From contig ONIP01000005.1 of NCBI GenBank assembly GCA_900317955.1, positions 33,579 through 97,578 on the forward strand: a DNA stretch of 64,000 nt, read 5' to 3'. The notes under the pieces are model-generated. The model did no database searches. It had not been told where the DNA came from and worked only from the letters and a program-made list of their open reading frames with translations. Source of the DNA: an uncultured Bacteroidales bacterium. Its GTDB lineage: Bacteria > Bacteroidota > Bacteroidia > Bacteroidales > P3. A program made the position numbers and the translations under genes. Positions 7,448 through 15,813 of this stretch are shown here, piece by piece; the stretch's first letter is position 1, and the number at the start of each line of letters is the position of its first letter.

Positions 7448-8442
7448 AGAGACACCACTCATTGAAAATCCTGGCCTTGGCCGCAATGCTGGCGACCATC
7501 CAAGGGCTGGCGGCACAGCATCTGTTTGAGGGCGTTGCCACTTTCAGCTCAGCGGCTACTATGTCCAACGGTACAACCCCGTCGGCAACACTCAGCACCT
7601 ACTACTACCGGGGGCAAGACCTCTACGTCGACATGCCCCAGAACAAGCTGCGCACCCTCTACCTTGCCAAGGAGAAGAAGCAATACACCATCAACGCCAT
7701 GATGGGCAAGCCCATCCTGATGTCGCACGACATCGACCCCGACACGATGGACGTACCCCTGTTCGACATTGCCGACGAGCCAGAAGTGGTGGACGGCCAC
7801 ACCTGCCTGAAGGTGCAGTATGAGAACGAAACCGAAGCCGCCACTATCAGCTCCACCGTATGGTTAGACACCACCTACCACATCCCCTTCCAATACAGCC
7901 TGAACGAGGAACTGCCATGGGGACTGCCCGTGCGGGAAGAGATGACCATGACGATGAAGGGCATGCAGTCCATGCGGATAGTAAACAGGCTGGTCTCCGT
8001 GACTGCCGGCAAGGTGGACGACACCTTTTTTGCCATCCCCGACGAGCAAGGGATGGTGAGCCTCAGCATGGGAGCCGACGGGCAACCAGTCATCAGTGGC
8101 GACACCACTGGTCTGATGCAGAAGCCCACCACCACGCTGGAGGAGGTGGACTCCATCGGGTTCCGCAGTGCCATCGCACACGGGAAAACCGTCTGCATGA
8201 TGACAGCCACCTGGTGCGGTCCCTGCAGGCTGCTGTATCCACGTCTGGAGAATGTCAGCAAACAGGTAGGCAAGGATTACCGTTTTATCAAAGTGGACAT
8301 TGACAAGTGCCGGACGATTGCAAAGGAATACAACACGCTGACCATCCCCGTGGTCATCCTCTTCGAGAACGGGAAAGAGCTGCGCCGCATCACCTCGGCA
8401 GCATATAGCGAGGAGGACATCTTGAAGTTTGTCACAGAATAG
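7444..8442 (+). CDS. DUF4412-like domain fused to thioredoxin
   Basis: A 332-residue exported protein. I chose the ATG at 7444, which gives a clean signal peptide (about residues 1-22, ending LAAQ) and overlaps the previous stop by four bases; an upstream in-frame start would bury it. Residues about 25-220 resemble the DUF4412/LolA-like fold (soluble half-barrel, FEGVATFSSA start). Residues about 235-332 are a thioredoxin domain with the active site TWCGPC (W257, C258, C261) and the conserved cis-Pro segment TIPVVILF. It probably acts as a periplasmic disulfide reductase or isomerase with a lipid- or protein-binding module. The fusion is unusual. Ends in TAG. Confidence 0.8.
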   Translation: MKRHHSLKILALAAMLATIQGLAAQHLFEGVATFSSAATMSNGTTPSATLSTYYYRGQDLYVDMPQNKLRTLYLAKEKKQYTINAMMGKPILMSHDIDPDTMDVPLFDIADEPEVVDGHTCLKVQYENETEAATISSTVWLDTTYHIPFQYSLNEELPWGLPVREEMTMTMKGMQSMRIVNRLVSVTAGKVDDTFFAIPDEQGMVSLSMGADGQPVISGDTTGLMQKPTTTLEEVDSIGFRSAIAHGKTVCMMTATWCGPCRLLYPRLENVSKQVGKDYRFIKVDIDKCRTIAKEYNTLTIPVVILFENGKELRRITSAAYSEEDILKFVTE

Positions 8443-8453
8443 TAATAATAATC

Positions 8454-8885
8454 ATGGAACGTCGTAGAATCATAGGAATTGTATTGCTGGCACTGGCAGG
8501 TGCGGCCTGCTTGATGTCGGTTGTTTGGAACCTCATCAGAATGCCGGAAGGCGCAGATGCCCGAATCCGCATAGTAGTCTTTATGCTGGCAGAAGTGGCA
8601 CTATTGGTCCCGTCGGTATGGGCTTTTACCCATCCCGACTCCAAGCCGCTATTGAAAGGGAAGGATCAGACAACCACACAGAGTCTCATCGACCCCGCAG
8701 GCTACCGCTACATTACGCTGGGCGTAGCAGCACTGACCTTAGTCTTAATAATCAACATCGAGGTTCTCAAAAACACAGGGTGGGACCCATTCGGAAGCTG
8801 GGCTTCCACTATTGCCATTCCTGCCTACTGTATTGTCGCGACAGTGGTGATGTTTTGGTCGATGTATAAGAGTATTCAGAAATAA
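8454..8885 (+). CDS. Four-helix membrane protein, paralogue 1
   Basis: A 143-residue inner-membrane protein with four hydrophobic helices (about residues 7-27, 43-60, 84-102, 115-136). Between helices 2 and 3 is the motif DPAGYRYITLG. The same topology and motif recur in the proteins encoded at 9871 and 10354, so the three are a local gene family. No domain is recognised and no function can be assigned. It follows the thioredoxin fusion by 11 bases, in the same operon. Confidence 0.7.
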   Translation: MERRRIIGIVLLALAGAACLMSVVWNLIRMPEGADARIRIVVFMLAEVALLVPSVWAFTHPDSKPLLKGKDQTTTQSLIDPAGYRYITLGVAALTLVLIINIEVLKNTGWDPFGSWASTIAIPAYCIVATVVMFWSMYKSIQK

Positions 8886-8986
8886 GCATTATTGTAACTT
8901 AGGGTATTTACAAAAGGATAGAGAGTGAAATTTGAAAAAAAACAAGAATACAGGAAAATAATACAGTATTTCTAAATCTTTTACAC

Positions 8987-9880
8987 ATGAAACGAAACAT
9001 GATTTATTTTACACTGCTTGCAGTGCTTGCAACGATGGTCGTCAGTTGTCACAAAGACCCACCAATTACAGACACTCCAACTGAAGGAGGTTACTCAGAC
9101 ACGACAGAGATGTGGCCCGTAAAGAAGATTAGCCGCATTGTCCACTGCGTGGGTACATTAGACTACCTGACCTACGACTTCGCTTGGGATGGCGACTTGC
9201 TGAAAGAAATCAGTTGCACGATGTATGACGGAACGTCACTTGGCCGCACCATTCTTGAATATGAAGGCGGCCGCTTAGCGAGTGTCTATCCCTGCGATGG
9301 CACGGGTAGGGTCTACACCGATGGCGCGATGCATTACCACTATGGCGAGGACGGGCGACTAAAGCGTCAAACCTTCATGCTACCAGTGAGGGCAACGGGG
9401 AACCTATGCCAACAAACCTATGACGAGGTTGTACCATGTGAACTGGTCTATTCTTACTCCGACAACGGTTGTGTGTCGACTGTGCAGGCCAACAAAACCA
9501 AGGACGACGGTAGTGTGGAGACCAGCTCCTATCTATTCGAATGGAACAGTGGCAATGTCACCACTATAACATGCGATGGACAATCTCTCATCAACAACAT
9601 GCAGTACGACAACAATCCTAACCCATTGCATTTCCCAATGGGGATGGAGACCATGTGCATAACAAATATGATATTCGAGGGAGTGCTTGGCAACAGCGTC
9701 CTGTTTCTCGGTTATGCCTCTTGCTGGTGCGAGAATAATATGACAACTCTGATATCGGGCAATGGTCAATGTTCATACACTTATGATGCTGAGGGATTCC
9801 CGACATCAAAAACAATCACCATAGGCGGAGAAAACACCGTTTATCAGTTTTCTTACAAACCAGATAGAAAATGCAAATAA
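8987..9880 (+). CDS. Lipoprotein with YD-like repeats
   Basis: A 297-residue lipoprotein: signal peptide with lipobox VVSC (C21), then K/D residues. The mature protein is built of short strand-turn units such as YDFAWDGDLLKEIS, LEYEGGRLASV, YHYGEDGRLKRQ and YTYDAEGFPTSK, the pattern of YD/RHS-type or DUF4595-like beta repeats of Bacteroidota lipoproteins. The function is unknown; a surface or periplasmic location is likely. It sits between two members of the four-helix family and its last ten bases overlap the start of the next gene. Confidence 0.7.
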   Translation: MKRNMIYFTLLAVLATMVVSCHKDPPITDTPTEGGYSDTTEMWPVKKISRIVHCVGTLDYLTYDFAWDGDLLKEISCTMYDGTSLGRTILEYEGGRLASVYPCDGTGRVYTDGAMHYHYGEDGRLKRQTFMLPVRATGNLCQQTYDEVVPCELVYSYSDNGCVSTVQANKTKDDGSVETSSYLFEWNSGNVTTITCDGQSLINNMQYDNNPNPLHFPMGMETMCITNMIFEGVLGNSVLFLGYASCWCENNMTTLISGNGQCSYTYDAEGFPTSKTITIGGENTVYQFSYKPDRKCK

Positions 9881-10347
9881 TAGAGCAACACAGAACCATA
9901 GGATACATTTTGCTGGCATTGGCCGCTGTCATCTGCCTGGCATCGAATGTGTGGTTTATTATCAAGATGCCGATGGGAGGTGAGAAGGTATCGCACCTGT
10001 TATTGTGGACACTGCCCGAAGTGATTGCATTGTTGACAGTGGTGTATATCTTTGTCCATCAGGGGAAGAGCGTGGATCTGAAACTGGACATTCGCGAGCG
10101 TCGGCTGAAGCTGGACGAGAGTAACGCCATCGACCCCTACGGCTACAGTTACATTATGTTGGGTGCCATGAGCGTGTGTGTAACATTAATCTTTGCCGTT
10201 GACATCATGGATAAACTCGGTGTACCACTGTTCGATAGGATTCCCGCTGGATGGTGTATCGTTGTATTGAGTGTCTTGACGGTTGCAGTAGTGCTGTGGA
10301 TGTCTGTGAAAATAGCAATGGCTAAAAGGAGTGAAAATAACAGTTAA
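9871..10347 (+). CDS. Four-helix membrane protein, paralogue 2
   Basis: A 158-residue protein with four predicted helices (about residues 10-30, 42-62, 86-105, 120-145). The start shares the pattern RTIGYILLALAAVICLASNVW with RRIIGIVLLALAGAACLMSVV of paralogue 1, and the inter-helix motif DPYGYSYIMLG matches DPAGYRYITLG. It has a charged 25-residue insert (RERRLKLDE) between helices 2 and 3. Unrecognised. It overlaps the end of the lipoprotein gene by ten bases. Confidence 0.7.
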   Translation: MQIIEQHRTIGYILLALAAVICLASNVWFIIKMPMGGEKVSHLLLWTLPEVIALLTVVYIFVHQGKSVDLKLDIRERRLKLDESNAIDPYGYSYIMLGAMSVCVTLIFAVDIMDKLGVPLFDRIPAGWCIVVLSVLTVAVVLWMSVKIAMAKRSENNS

Positions 10348-10353
10348 CCTGCC

Positions 10354-10809
10354 ATGAAAGAACGCAATAAATCCATCTTCCGTATATTGCTTTTTGCCTC
10401 GGTGGGCATACTGCTGGCGCAAACGGTGCTGCTGGTGGTGTTGGGAGATGATGCTGAGGTGCGCATTGTGCTGCCGGTGATAATATTCTTCTCGGAACTG
10501 ATAACGGGAGGCTTAATTGTCTTCTTTACCCTCAATCCACAATACAACAGGAACTATACTATCCACCGGCGTGACGGTCGCTGGCGTTGGGAGCGTGTCA
10601 CCTATGGTCCCGACCCTGACGGGATGCGTTATATCTCTGCTGGGGTTGGTGCGCTGATGATAGCCCTGCTCTTTGCAGTTATCTCATTCGCTGTTCTGTG
10701 GCACCGAGTATTAAACGAAACAGTGATAGTCATCGCAGTTGTCGTCCTACTGTTAGCCTTCTGTGTCATTTACTTTATAATAGAAAACAAACTACGCAAA
10801 CAACTATGA
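10354..10809 (+). CDS. Four-helix membrane protein, paralogue 3
   Basis: A 151-residue protein with the same four-helix layout as the genes at 8454 and 9871 and the related motif DPDGMRYISAGVGALM before helix 3. The loop between helices 2 and 3 carries a basic, aromatic patch (YTIHRRDGRWRWERV). Function unknown. It begins six bases after the previous stop and its TGA overlaps the acyltransferase ATG (ATGA), so the family is co-translated with that enzyme. Confidence 0.7.
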   Translation: MKERNKSIFRILLFASVGILLAQTVLLVVLGDDAEVRIVLPVIIFFSELITGGLIVFFTLNPQYNRNYTIHRRDGRWRWERVTYGPDPDGMRYISAGVGALMIALLFAVISFAVLWHRVLNETVIVIAVVVLLLAFCVIYFIIENKLRKQL

Positions 10810-11996
10810 ATAGAAAACATTTCCTCGACAACATCCGCTGGGTGACAGTGCTGCTTGTGCTGCTCTACCATGTGGTCTATTTCTACAACAACAAGGGTGT
10901 CTTTGGCGGCATCGGGGGCTGGGTGGACGACCCCAAGGCCCAGCCGCAGGACGCCATCATGTACATCCTCTATCCCTGGTTTATGATGCTGCTGTTTTTG
11001 GTGGCAGGCATCAGCAGCCGCTATGCCCTCCACCCGGTGTCCGGGCTGACAATAAACACCTCACGGGGCCAATGGTTCAAGAAACGCACGCGCCAGCTGC
11101 TTGTGCCGTCAACCATAGGCTTGTTTGTATTCCAATGGATGACGGGCTATTTCAACACCCAGATTGCCGGTGTGGCTCAGGGCATCCCCAATCAGATTGC
11201 CTCTATCCCCGCCGGTCCTGTCCGTTATATGGCATGTGCTTTCTCAGGCATCGGCCCGCTGTGGTTTATTCAGGAACTATGGGTGTTCTGCTTGCTGCTG
11301 ATTATTATCGTCGCCATTGAGCGCGACCGCCTGTACAATGCCGTTGGCCGTCTGATGCATTCCACGCGAGGCTGGTCCAAGCCCTGCCGTTTGGCGCTCC
11401 TGTTGGTGGGCGGATTCCTCCTTATCTGGGCAGGGGCACAGGGCTCTATCCCCCACCCCGCCGAGCACAGTGCCCTGGGGCTATGGAACCTCTACCGCCC
11501 GGCGGCCTATTTCGTCCCCTTCCTCATGGGCTACTATCTCTTCTCGCGCGACAACGTGCAGCGTTTCCTGTCACGCTATGCTTACTGGCTGCTTGTGCCG
11601 GCAGTTGCTGCGGGTGTGGCACTAGCCCTTGCCACTTGGGGCGAGGACAACACCGCACCGCTCTATCTGATGCACTGGAGCACCAACCTCTTTGCCTGGC
11701 TGGCCATCCTTGCCATGCTGGCCTGCTTCAAGGCCTGGGCCGACCGCACCTCGCCTTTTGCCTCCTACATGACTCGCAGCAGCTACGGCATCTACATTGT
11801 CCACTACCTTATCATTGCCGCCCTCGGCTATATGCTTAAGCTCTACACCCCCCTGCCGCCCGTGGCAGACTATCTAATATTGCTGGTGGCAGTCTTCACC
11901 CTCTCCCCTGCCCTATACGAGCTGCTGCGCCGCATCCCCTTCGTCCGCTGGGCAGTGCTGGGGAAAGGGAAAAGGGAAAAGGGAAAAGGGAAATAA
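10806..11996 (+). CDS. Acyltransferase 3 family membrane protein
   Basis: A 396-residue polytopic membrane enzyme of the acyltransferase 3 (OafA/YrhL-like) family. It starts MNRKHFLDNIRWVTVLLVLLYHV, the family's N-terminal signature with the conserved R and H, and has about ten helices. A later segment, SYGIYIVHYLIIAALGY, is the typical penultimate motif. These proteins move acetyl or succinyl groups across the membrane onto sugars, lipids or peptidoglycan; the acceptor is unknown. The ATG at 10806 overlaps the previous stop; a longer upstream start is not credible. The C-terminus ends in a lysine/glycine tail encoded by a GGGAAAA tandem repeat, which looks like a repeat intruding into the gene end. 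Confidence 0.85.
   Translation: MNRKHFLDNIRWVTVLLVLLYHVVYFYNNKGVFGGIGGWVDDPKAQPQDAIMYILYPWFMMLLFLVAGISSRYALHPVSGLTINTSRGQWFKKRTRQLLVPSTIGLFVFQWMTGYFNTQIAGVAQGIPNQIASIPAGPVRYMACAFSGIGPLWFIQELWVFCLLLIIIVAIERDRLYNAVGRLMHSTRGWSKPCRLALLLVGGFLLIWAGAQGSIPHPAEHSALGLWNLYRPAAYFVPFLMGYYLFSRDNVQRFLSRYAYWLLVPAVAAGVALALATWGEDNTAPLYLMHWSTNLFAWLAILAMLACFKAWADRTSPFASYMTRSSYGIYIVHYLIIAALGYMLKLYTPLPPVADYLILLVAVFTLSPALYELLRRIPFVRWAVLGKGKREKGKGK
11961..11993 (+). repeat. GGGAAAA tandem repeat at the end of the acyltransferase gene
   Basis: Four to five copies of a 6-7 base G3A3-4 unit code for the basic tail of the acyltransferase. Copy-number change would shift the reading frame only at the very end. Confidence 0.7.
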
Positions 11997-11998
11997 TT

Positions 11999-12059
11999 GG
12001 AGCTATCAACATCAATATTTCAACACTGAACATATCAACATCAAACATATCAACATAAC
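11999..12059 (+). repeat. Short AT-rich imperfect repeats (ATCAACAT-type)
   Basis: The spacer before the ABC transporter consists of imperfect repeats of CATATCAACATCAA. Similar simple AT-rich tracts occur at 39530-39601 and 62916-63104. No promoter consensus is evident. Confidence 0.5.
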
Positions 12060-12836
12060 ATGTCAGAAATCCTACGCATCGAAGGCCTGAGCAAGACCTT
12101 CACCCTGTCGCGCAAACAGCAACGCCTGGAGCGCACAAACCAACGCCGTAAGGTGGCGGTAGACAATCTGACCTTCACCGCCAACCGAGGCGAGATTTTC
12201 GGTCTCCTCGGACCCAACGGGGCAGGCAAGACCACCACCCTCCGCATGCTCGCCACCCTTATCAAGCCCGACAGTGGCGACGCATGGGTAGATGAAAGCA
12301 GTATCGTAAGCCAGCCCGAAGAGGTACGCGGCAAGATTGCTTTCCTAACCAGTGAACTGAAGTTGGAAGACTTCTTCACACCCAACTATCTCTTCAACTT
12401 CTTCAGCGACCTGCACGGTGTGGACCCCTCCACCTCAGCCGCCCGTAAGAAAGCACTCTTCTCCCGCTTCGGAATCGACAAGTTTGCCGAGGTGAAAGTG
12501 GCCAACCTCTCCACCGGCATGAAGCAAAAGGTGAGCATTGTCATCTCGCTGGTTCACGACCCGGACATCATCATCTTCGACGAGCCCACCAACGGCCTCG
12601 ACGTCATAACTGCCCGCACCGTGACCGACTACCTGCAAGAGCTCCGCTCCGAAGGCAAGACCATCATCCTGTCCACCCACATCTTCAGTCTGGTGGAACG
12701 CCTCTGCGACCGCGTAGGCATCATCATCGACGGCCGCCTCTCGGCATGCGGAACCCTCGAAGAGGTATGCAACGGCCTCACCATCGAAGACCGATTCTTT
12801 GAACTATACAAAGCACAGAAAGGAGACGAAGAATGA
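12060..12836 (+). CDS. ABC transporter ATPase, NatA-like
   Basis: A 258-residue ABC-2 type ATPase. Walker A GPNGAGKT (residues 51-58), signature LSTGMKQKVSIV and Walker B IIIFDEPTNGLD are all intact, followed by the H-switch STH. It powers the permease encoded directly downstream, which overlaps by four bases (ATGA at 12833-12836). NatA-type pairs export sodium, drugs or lipids; the substrate here is unknown. Confidence 0.93.
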   Translation: MSEILRIEGLSKTFTLSRKQQRLERTNQRRKVAVDNLTFTANRGEIFGLLGPNGAGKTTTLRMLATLIKPDSGDAWVDESSIVSQPEEVRGKIAFLTSELKLEDFFTPNYLFNFFSDLHGVDPSTSAARKKALFSRFGIDKFAEVKVANLSTGMKQKVSIVISLVHDPDIIIFDEPTNGLDVITARTVTDYLQELRSEGKTIILSTHIFSLVERLCDRVGIIIDGRLSACGTLEEVCNGLTIEDRFFELYKAQKGDEE

Positions 12837-14035
12837 AAAACCGCAACAACACCTGGACAATCATCCGCAAGGAATTTGCCCGTTTCTTTGGCGACCGACA
12901 ACTGGTGTTCACCACCGTCATCATGCCCGGTCTGCTCATCTATCTTATCTATAGCCTCATGGGGGTGGGTATACGTAATATGGAGACCCACGGTGAGCAA
13001 GATGTGGTGACTGTCCGCGTGGAAAACATGCCCCAAAGCGTGGCACCCATCCTCTCCTCGCTCGACAGCAGCATTGTCATCCTCCAGCAACCCGTCAGCC
13101 AAACCGACATCGACGCCCTGCAGGACAAAGAAATCAACGCCATAGCAATGCGATTCCCTGCCGACTTCGACGCACTTGTGGCCGACTACGACCCCATGTG
13201 CGGACAGCCTGCACCCAATGTGGAGATTTACTACAACTCCGCCAACAACGCCTCCGACCGTGTGTTCACCATCATGGAGACAGCTCTCAACGCATTTGAG
13301 GACGGCATGGCCAACCGTTTCGACATCAACCGCGCCGATGAAGAAGGACAGACCTTCAACCAAGCCAGCGACGACCAAGTGCTGGGCGACATCCTCTCCA
13401 AGCTTCTCCCCATGCTTATCATCATGATGCTCTTCAGCGGTGTGATGGCCATAGCTCCCAGCAGCATCGCCGGTGAAAAAGAGCGCGGCACCATCGCCAC
13501 CCTCCTCGTCACCCCAATGCGCCGCAACGAGCTGGCTATCGGCAAAATCGTCTCCCTCAGCTGCATCGCCCTGCTCAGCGGCGTAAGCAGTTTCATCGGC
13601 ATTGCGCTCTCACTGCCCAATATGATACAGGCCGGCGGCGACGGCATTGAAATCCCCTTCAACTACACCACCGGCGACTACATTGCCCTGCTGCTGGTCA
13701 TCTTTGCCTCGGTGCTGGTCATGGCTTCCGCCATCAGCCTGCTCTCCGCCCTGGCCAAAGACGTCAAAAACGCCGGCACCATGATTACCCCCTTCATGCT
13801 CATCATCATGTTGGCAGGCCTGCTGCCCATGTTCCAAACCGAGACCGTACACAGTCTCGTCAACTACTTCATCCCCTTCTACAACTCCATACAGGTGATG
13901 GCCGATGTCTTTGCCCACTCGCTCAACTGGACCGCCCTGTTCATCACCCTCGGCTCCAACATCGTCTATACCGGCATAGCCATCTGGGGACTCACCCGCA
14001 TGTTCAACAGCGAGAAGGTCATGTTCTCAAAATAA
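12833..14035 (+). CDS. ABC-2 type permease, NatB-like
   Basis: A 400-residue membrane permease. One helix near residues 25-45 is followed by a long extracytoplasmic domain (about 50-180) and five to six helices from about residue 190. The stretch SIAGEKERGTIATLLVTPMRRNEL is the conserved cytoplasmic helix of NatB/YhaP-type permeases, which contacts the ATPase. Together with the ATPase upstream it forms a complete exporter. A CPBP protease gene follows after 41 bases. Confidence 0.9.
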   Translation: MKNRNNTWTIIRKEFARFFGDRQLVFTTVIMPGLLIYLIYSLMGVGIRNMETHGEQDVVTVRVENMPQSVAPILSSLDSSIVILQQPVSQTDIDALQDKEINAIAMRFPADFDALVADYDPMCGQPAPNVEIYYNSANNASDRVFTIMETALNAFEDGMANRFDINRADEEGQTFNQASDDQVLGDILSKLLPMLIIMMLFSGVMAIAPSSIAGEKERGTIATLLVTPMRRNELAIGKIVSLSCIALLSGVSSFIGIALSLPNMIQAGGDGIEIPFNYTTGDYIALLLVIFASVLVMASAISLLSALAKDVKNAGTMITPFMLIIMLAGLLPMFQTETVHSLVNYFIPFYNSIQVMADVFAHSLNWTALFITLGSNIVYTGIAIWGLTRMFNSEKVMFSK

Positions 14036-14076
14036 AGGTTATAGCTACAATAGAAACTATAGATTTAGAATAGACA

Positions 14077-14964
14077 ATGAAAAATGTAAAGCTTTACATC
14101 GCCATAGCCTACGGTCTCATCTGGGCCGCAGGCTTGGCCTTATATCTGTCGGGGTACATAGTTGCCTCCTTTTCGGGTGCTGCCCCCTGGCTAGTATCCC
14201 TCTGCATGTTCATCCCTTTGGTGGCGACGCTCATTTGCCAAAAATCATCCAAAGAACCCTTGCTTCGCAATGTCGGCATCAGCTGGAAAGTCAATCGCTG
14301 GTGGTTCTTCGGCTGGCTAACCTTCCCCATTGTCGCACTGCTCACGCTACTCTTCACCGACTGGATAAGCGGCATCGACACGCACACCGAAGTCATGCAG
14401 GCACTATGTGAGTCAATGCCCATCGGTCCTGCGGGAGCGGTAGCCTTTACCCTCCTGTCGGGCATGTTGGCGGGAGTCACCATTAATGCCCTCTTCGCCT
14501 TCGGCGAGGAGGTGGGCTGGCGCGGATACCTGCTCAAACAGTTTAAAGGAAGGTCGTTCCTTGGCATCGCTGTCATCATCGGCATCATCTGGGGCTTGTG
14601 GCACGCGCCACTCATCCTCATGGGGCACAACTACCCGCAGCATCCCCAATGGGGTGTCCTCATGATGGTGGTGGTGTGCATACCCATGAGCTTCATCATC
14701 CAGTATTTCCGCATCAAGAGCGGTTCCGTCATTGTGGCGGCAATCATGCACGGCACCTGCAACGCAGTGGCGGGCACAACGATGCTCTTTGTCGGCCTTG
14801 ACCGATTCAACGACCTCCTCGATGGTGCCTGCGGCCTTGCCGGCATCCTCGCCATGCTGGTGGTAGCCATCGCACTTTTCCTTTTCGACCGCTACGTCAC
14901 CCGCGACCGCATCTGCACCTCGCCCCTCAATCTCGACACAATAAAAAAGGAGCAACCGCGTTAA
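14077..14964 (+). CDS. CPBP-family intramembrane metalloprotease
   Basis: A 295-residue membrane protein of the CPBP (Rce1/Abi) family with about eight helices. Motif 1 is EEVGWRG (E144, E145, R149) and motif 2 is WGLWHAPLIL (H176); a third candidate ligand lies in the segment AAIMHGTCNA. Relatives cleave prenylated proteins or are linked to bacteriocin immunity and peptide maturation. Its place after an ABC exporter suggests a role in processing or immunity, but this is inference. Confidence 0.88.
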   Translation: MKNVKLYIAIAYGLIWAAGLALYLSGYIVASFSGAAPWLVSLCMFIPLVATLICQKSSKEPLLRNVGISWKVNRWWFFGWLTFPIVALLTLLFTDWISGIDTHTEVMQALCESMPIGPAGAVAFTLLSGMLAGVTINALFAFGEEVGWRGYLLKQFKGRSFLGIAVIIGIIWGLWHAPLILMGHNYPQHPQWGVLMMVVVCIPMSFIIQYFRIKSGSVIVAAIMHGTCNAVAGTTMLFVGLDRFNDLLDGACGLAGILAMLVVAIALFLFDRYVTRDRICTSPLNLDTIKKEQPR

Positions 14965-14971
14965 CCCCTAC

Positions 14972-15160
14972 ATGAAACATACCCGACGCAACCTCGCGCT
15001 CACCCTGCTCACCCTGTTGCTGCTGAGTTTCCTTGCCTCATGCAGCAACAAGGGCGTGCACATGCCCAAGCACCGCAAACGCCGCCATTGTGACTGCCCA
15101 ACCTTTGCCTACACTACACCGCAGCACCCCACAACCGAAGATGGAACAATCCTATATTGA
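14972..15160 (+). CDS. Small histidine/cysteine-rich lipoprotein
   Basis: A 62-residue lipoprotein: signal peptide and lipobox FLASC (C24), followed by a short mature part, HMPKHRKRRHCDCPTF, that is basic and has a CDC pair with histidines, suggesting metal binding. Function unknown. Its last 20 bases overlap the start of the SprT-like gene, so the two are coupled. Confidence 0.65.
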   Translation: MKHTRRNLALTLLTLLLLSFLASCSNKGVHMPKHRKRRHCDCPTFAYTTPQHPTTEDGTILY

Positions 15161-15773
15161 CAACTTCAAAAAAGGACTTGCCAAATACGCCCCTGCCGAA
15201 GCCGTCGACCCTCTTTTCGACTTCATGGCCGAGCATAAGGTACACCTCCATATCACCCGCGAGCGGTATTCAAAACTGGGCGACTACCGTTGGCCCCGGC
15301 AAGGGCACCCCTTCCACGAAATCAGCGTCAACGGGAACCTCAATCCCTACCATTTCCTGCTGGTGCTGCTGCACGAGATGGCCCATCTCGACACTTGGCT
15401 ACAATACAAAAACTCCATCCAACCCCACGGCCACGAATGGCAAGCCAACTATGCCCGACTGATAAACCAATACATCGGCATCTTCCCCGGCGATGTTGCC
15501 GTCCTGCTGCGCCACTACACTTCCCGCATCCCCCTCAGCCGCACCATCGAGAAACAGATTGATGCCCAACTCCGGCACTACAACCCTGACTACACACCTG
15601 CCGACAACCTCACCCTTAACGACCTTACCCCCGGCACACGCTTCCACATAGCATCCCGTCCCGAACATCACTTCCAAGCCCTCGAGAAACGCCGCACCCG
15701 TTGGATATGCCTCAACCTTGCCGACGGGAAGAAATACCTCGTCAGCGGCACTGCCGTCGTCGTGACGGAGTAA
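15141..15773 (+). CDS. SprT-like putative metallopeptidase
   Basis: A 210-residue soluble protein. I chose the ATG at 15141; an alternative upstream frame start would run through the lipoprotein gene. Residues about 60-110 carry LLHEMAHLDTW (H78, E79, H82), and further on the segment PHGHEWQANY gives the third histidine, the SprT pattern HExxH...GHGxxW. No C-terminal zinc ribbon is visible. SprT/Spartan relatives act on DNA-protein crosslinks, but the bacterial members are largely uncharacterised. It is the last gene of the plus-strand run and converges on miaA. Confidence 0.75.
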   Translation: MEQSYIDNFKKGLAKYAPAEAVDPLFDFMAEHKVHLHITRERYSKLGDYRWPRQGHPFHEISVNGNLNPYHFLLVLLHEMAHLDTWLQYKNSIQPHGHEWQANYARLINQYIGIFPGDVAVLLRHYTSRIPLSRTIEKQIDAQLRHYNPDYTPADNLTLNDLTPGTRFHIASRPEHHFQALEKRRTRWICLNLADGKKYLVSGTAVVVTE

Positions 15774-15813
15774 ACATGTTTTAACCCAAATCAGTAATTA
15801 AAGATTAACACTG

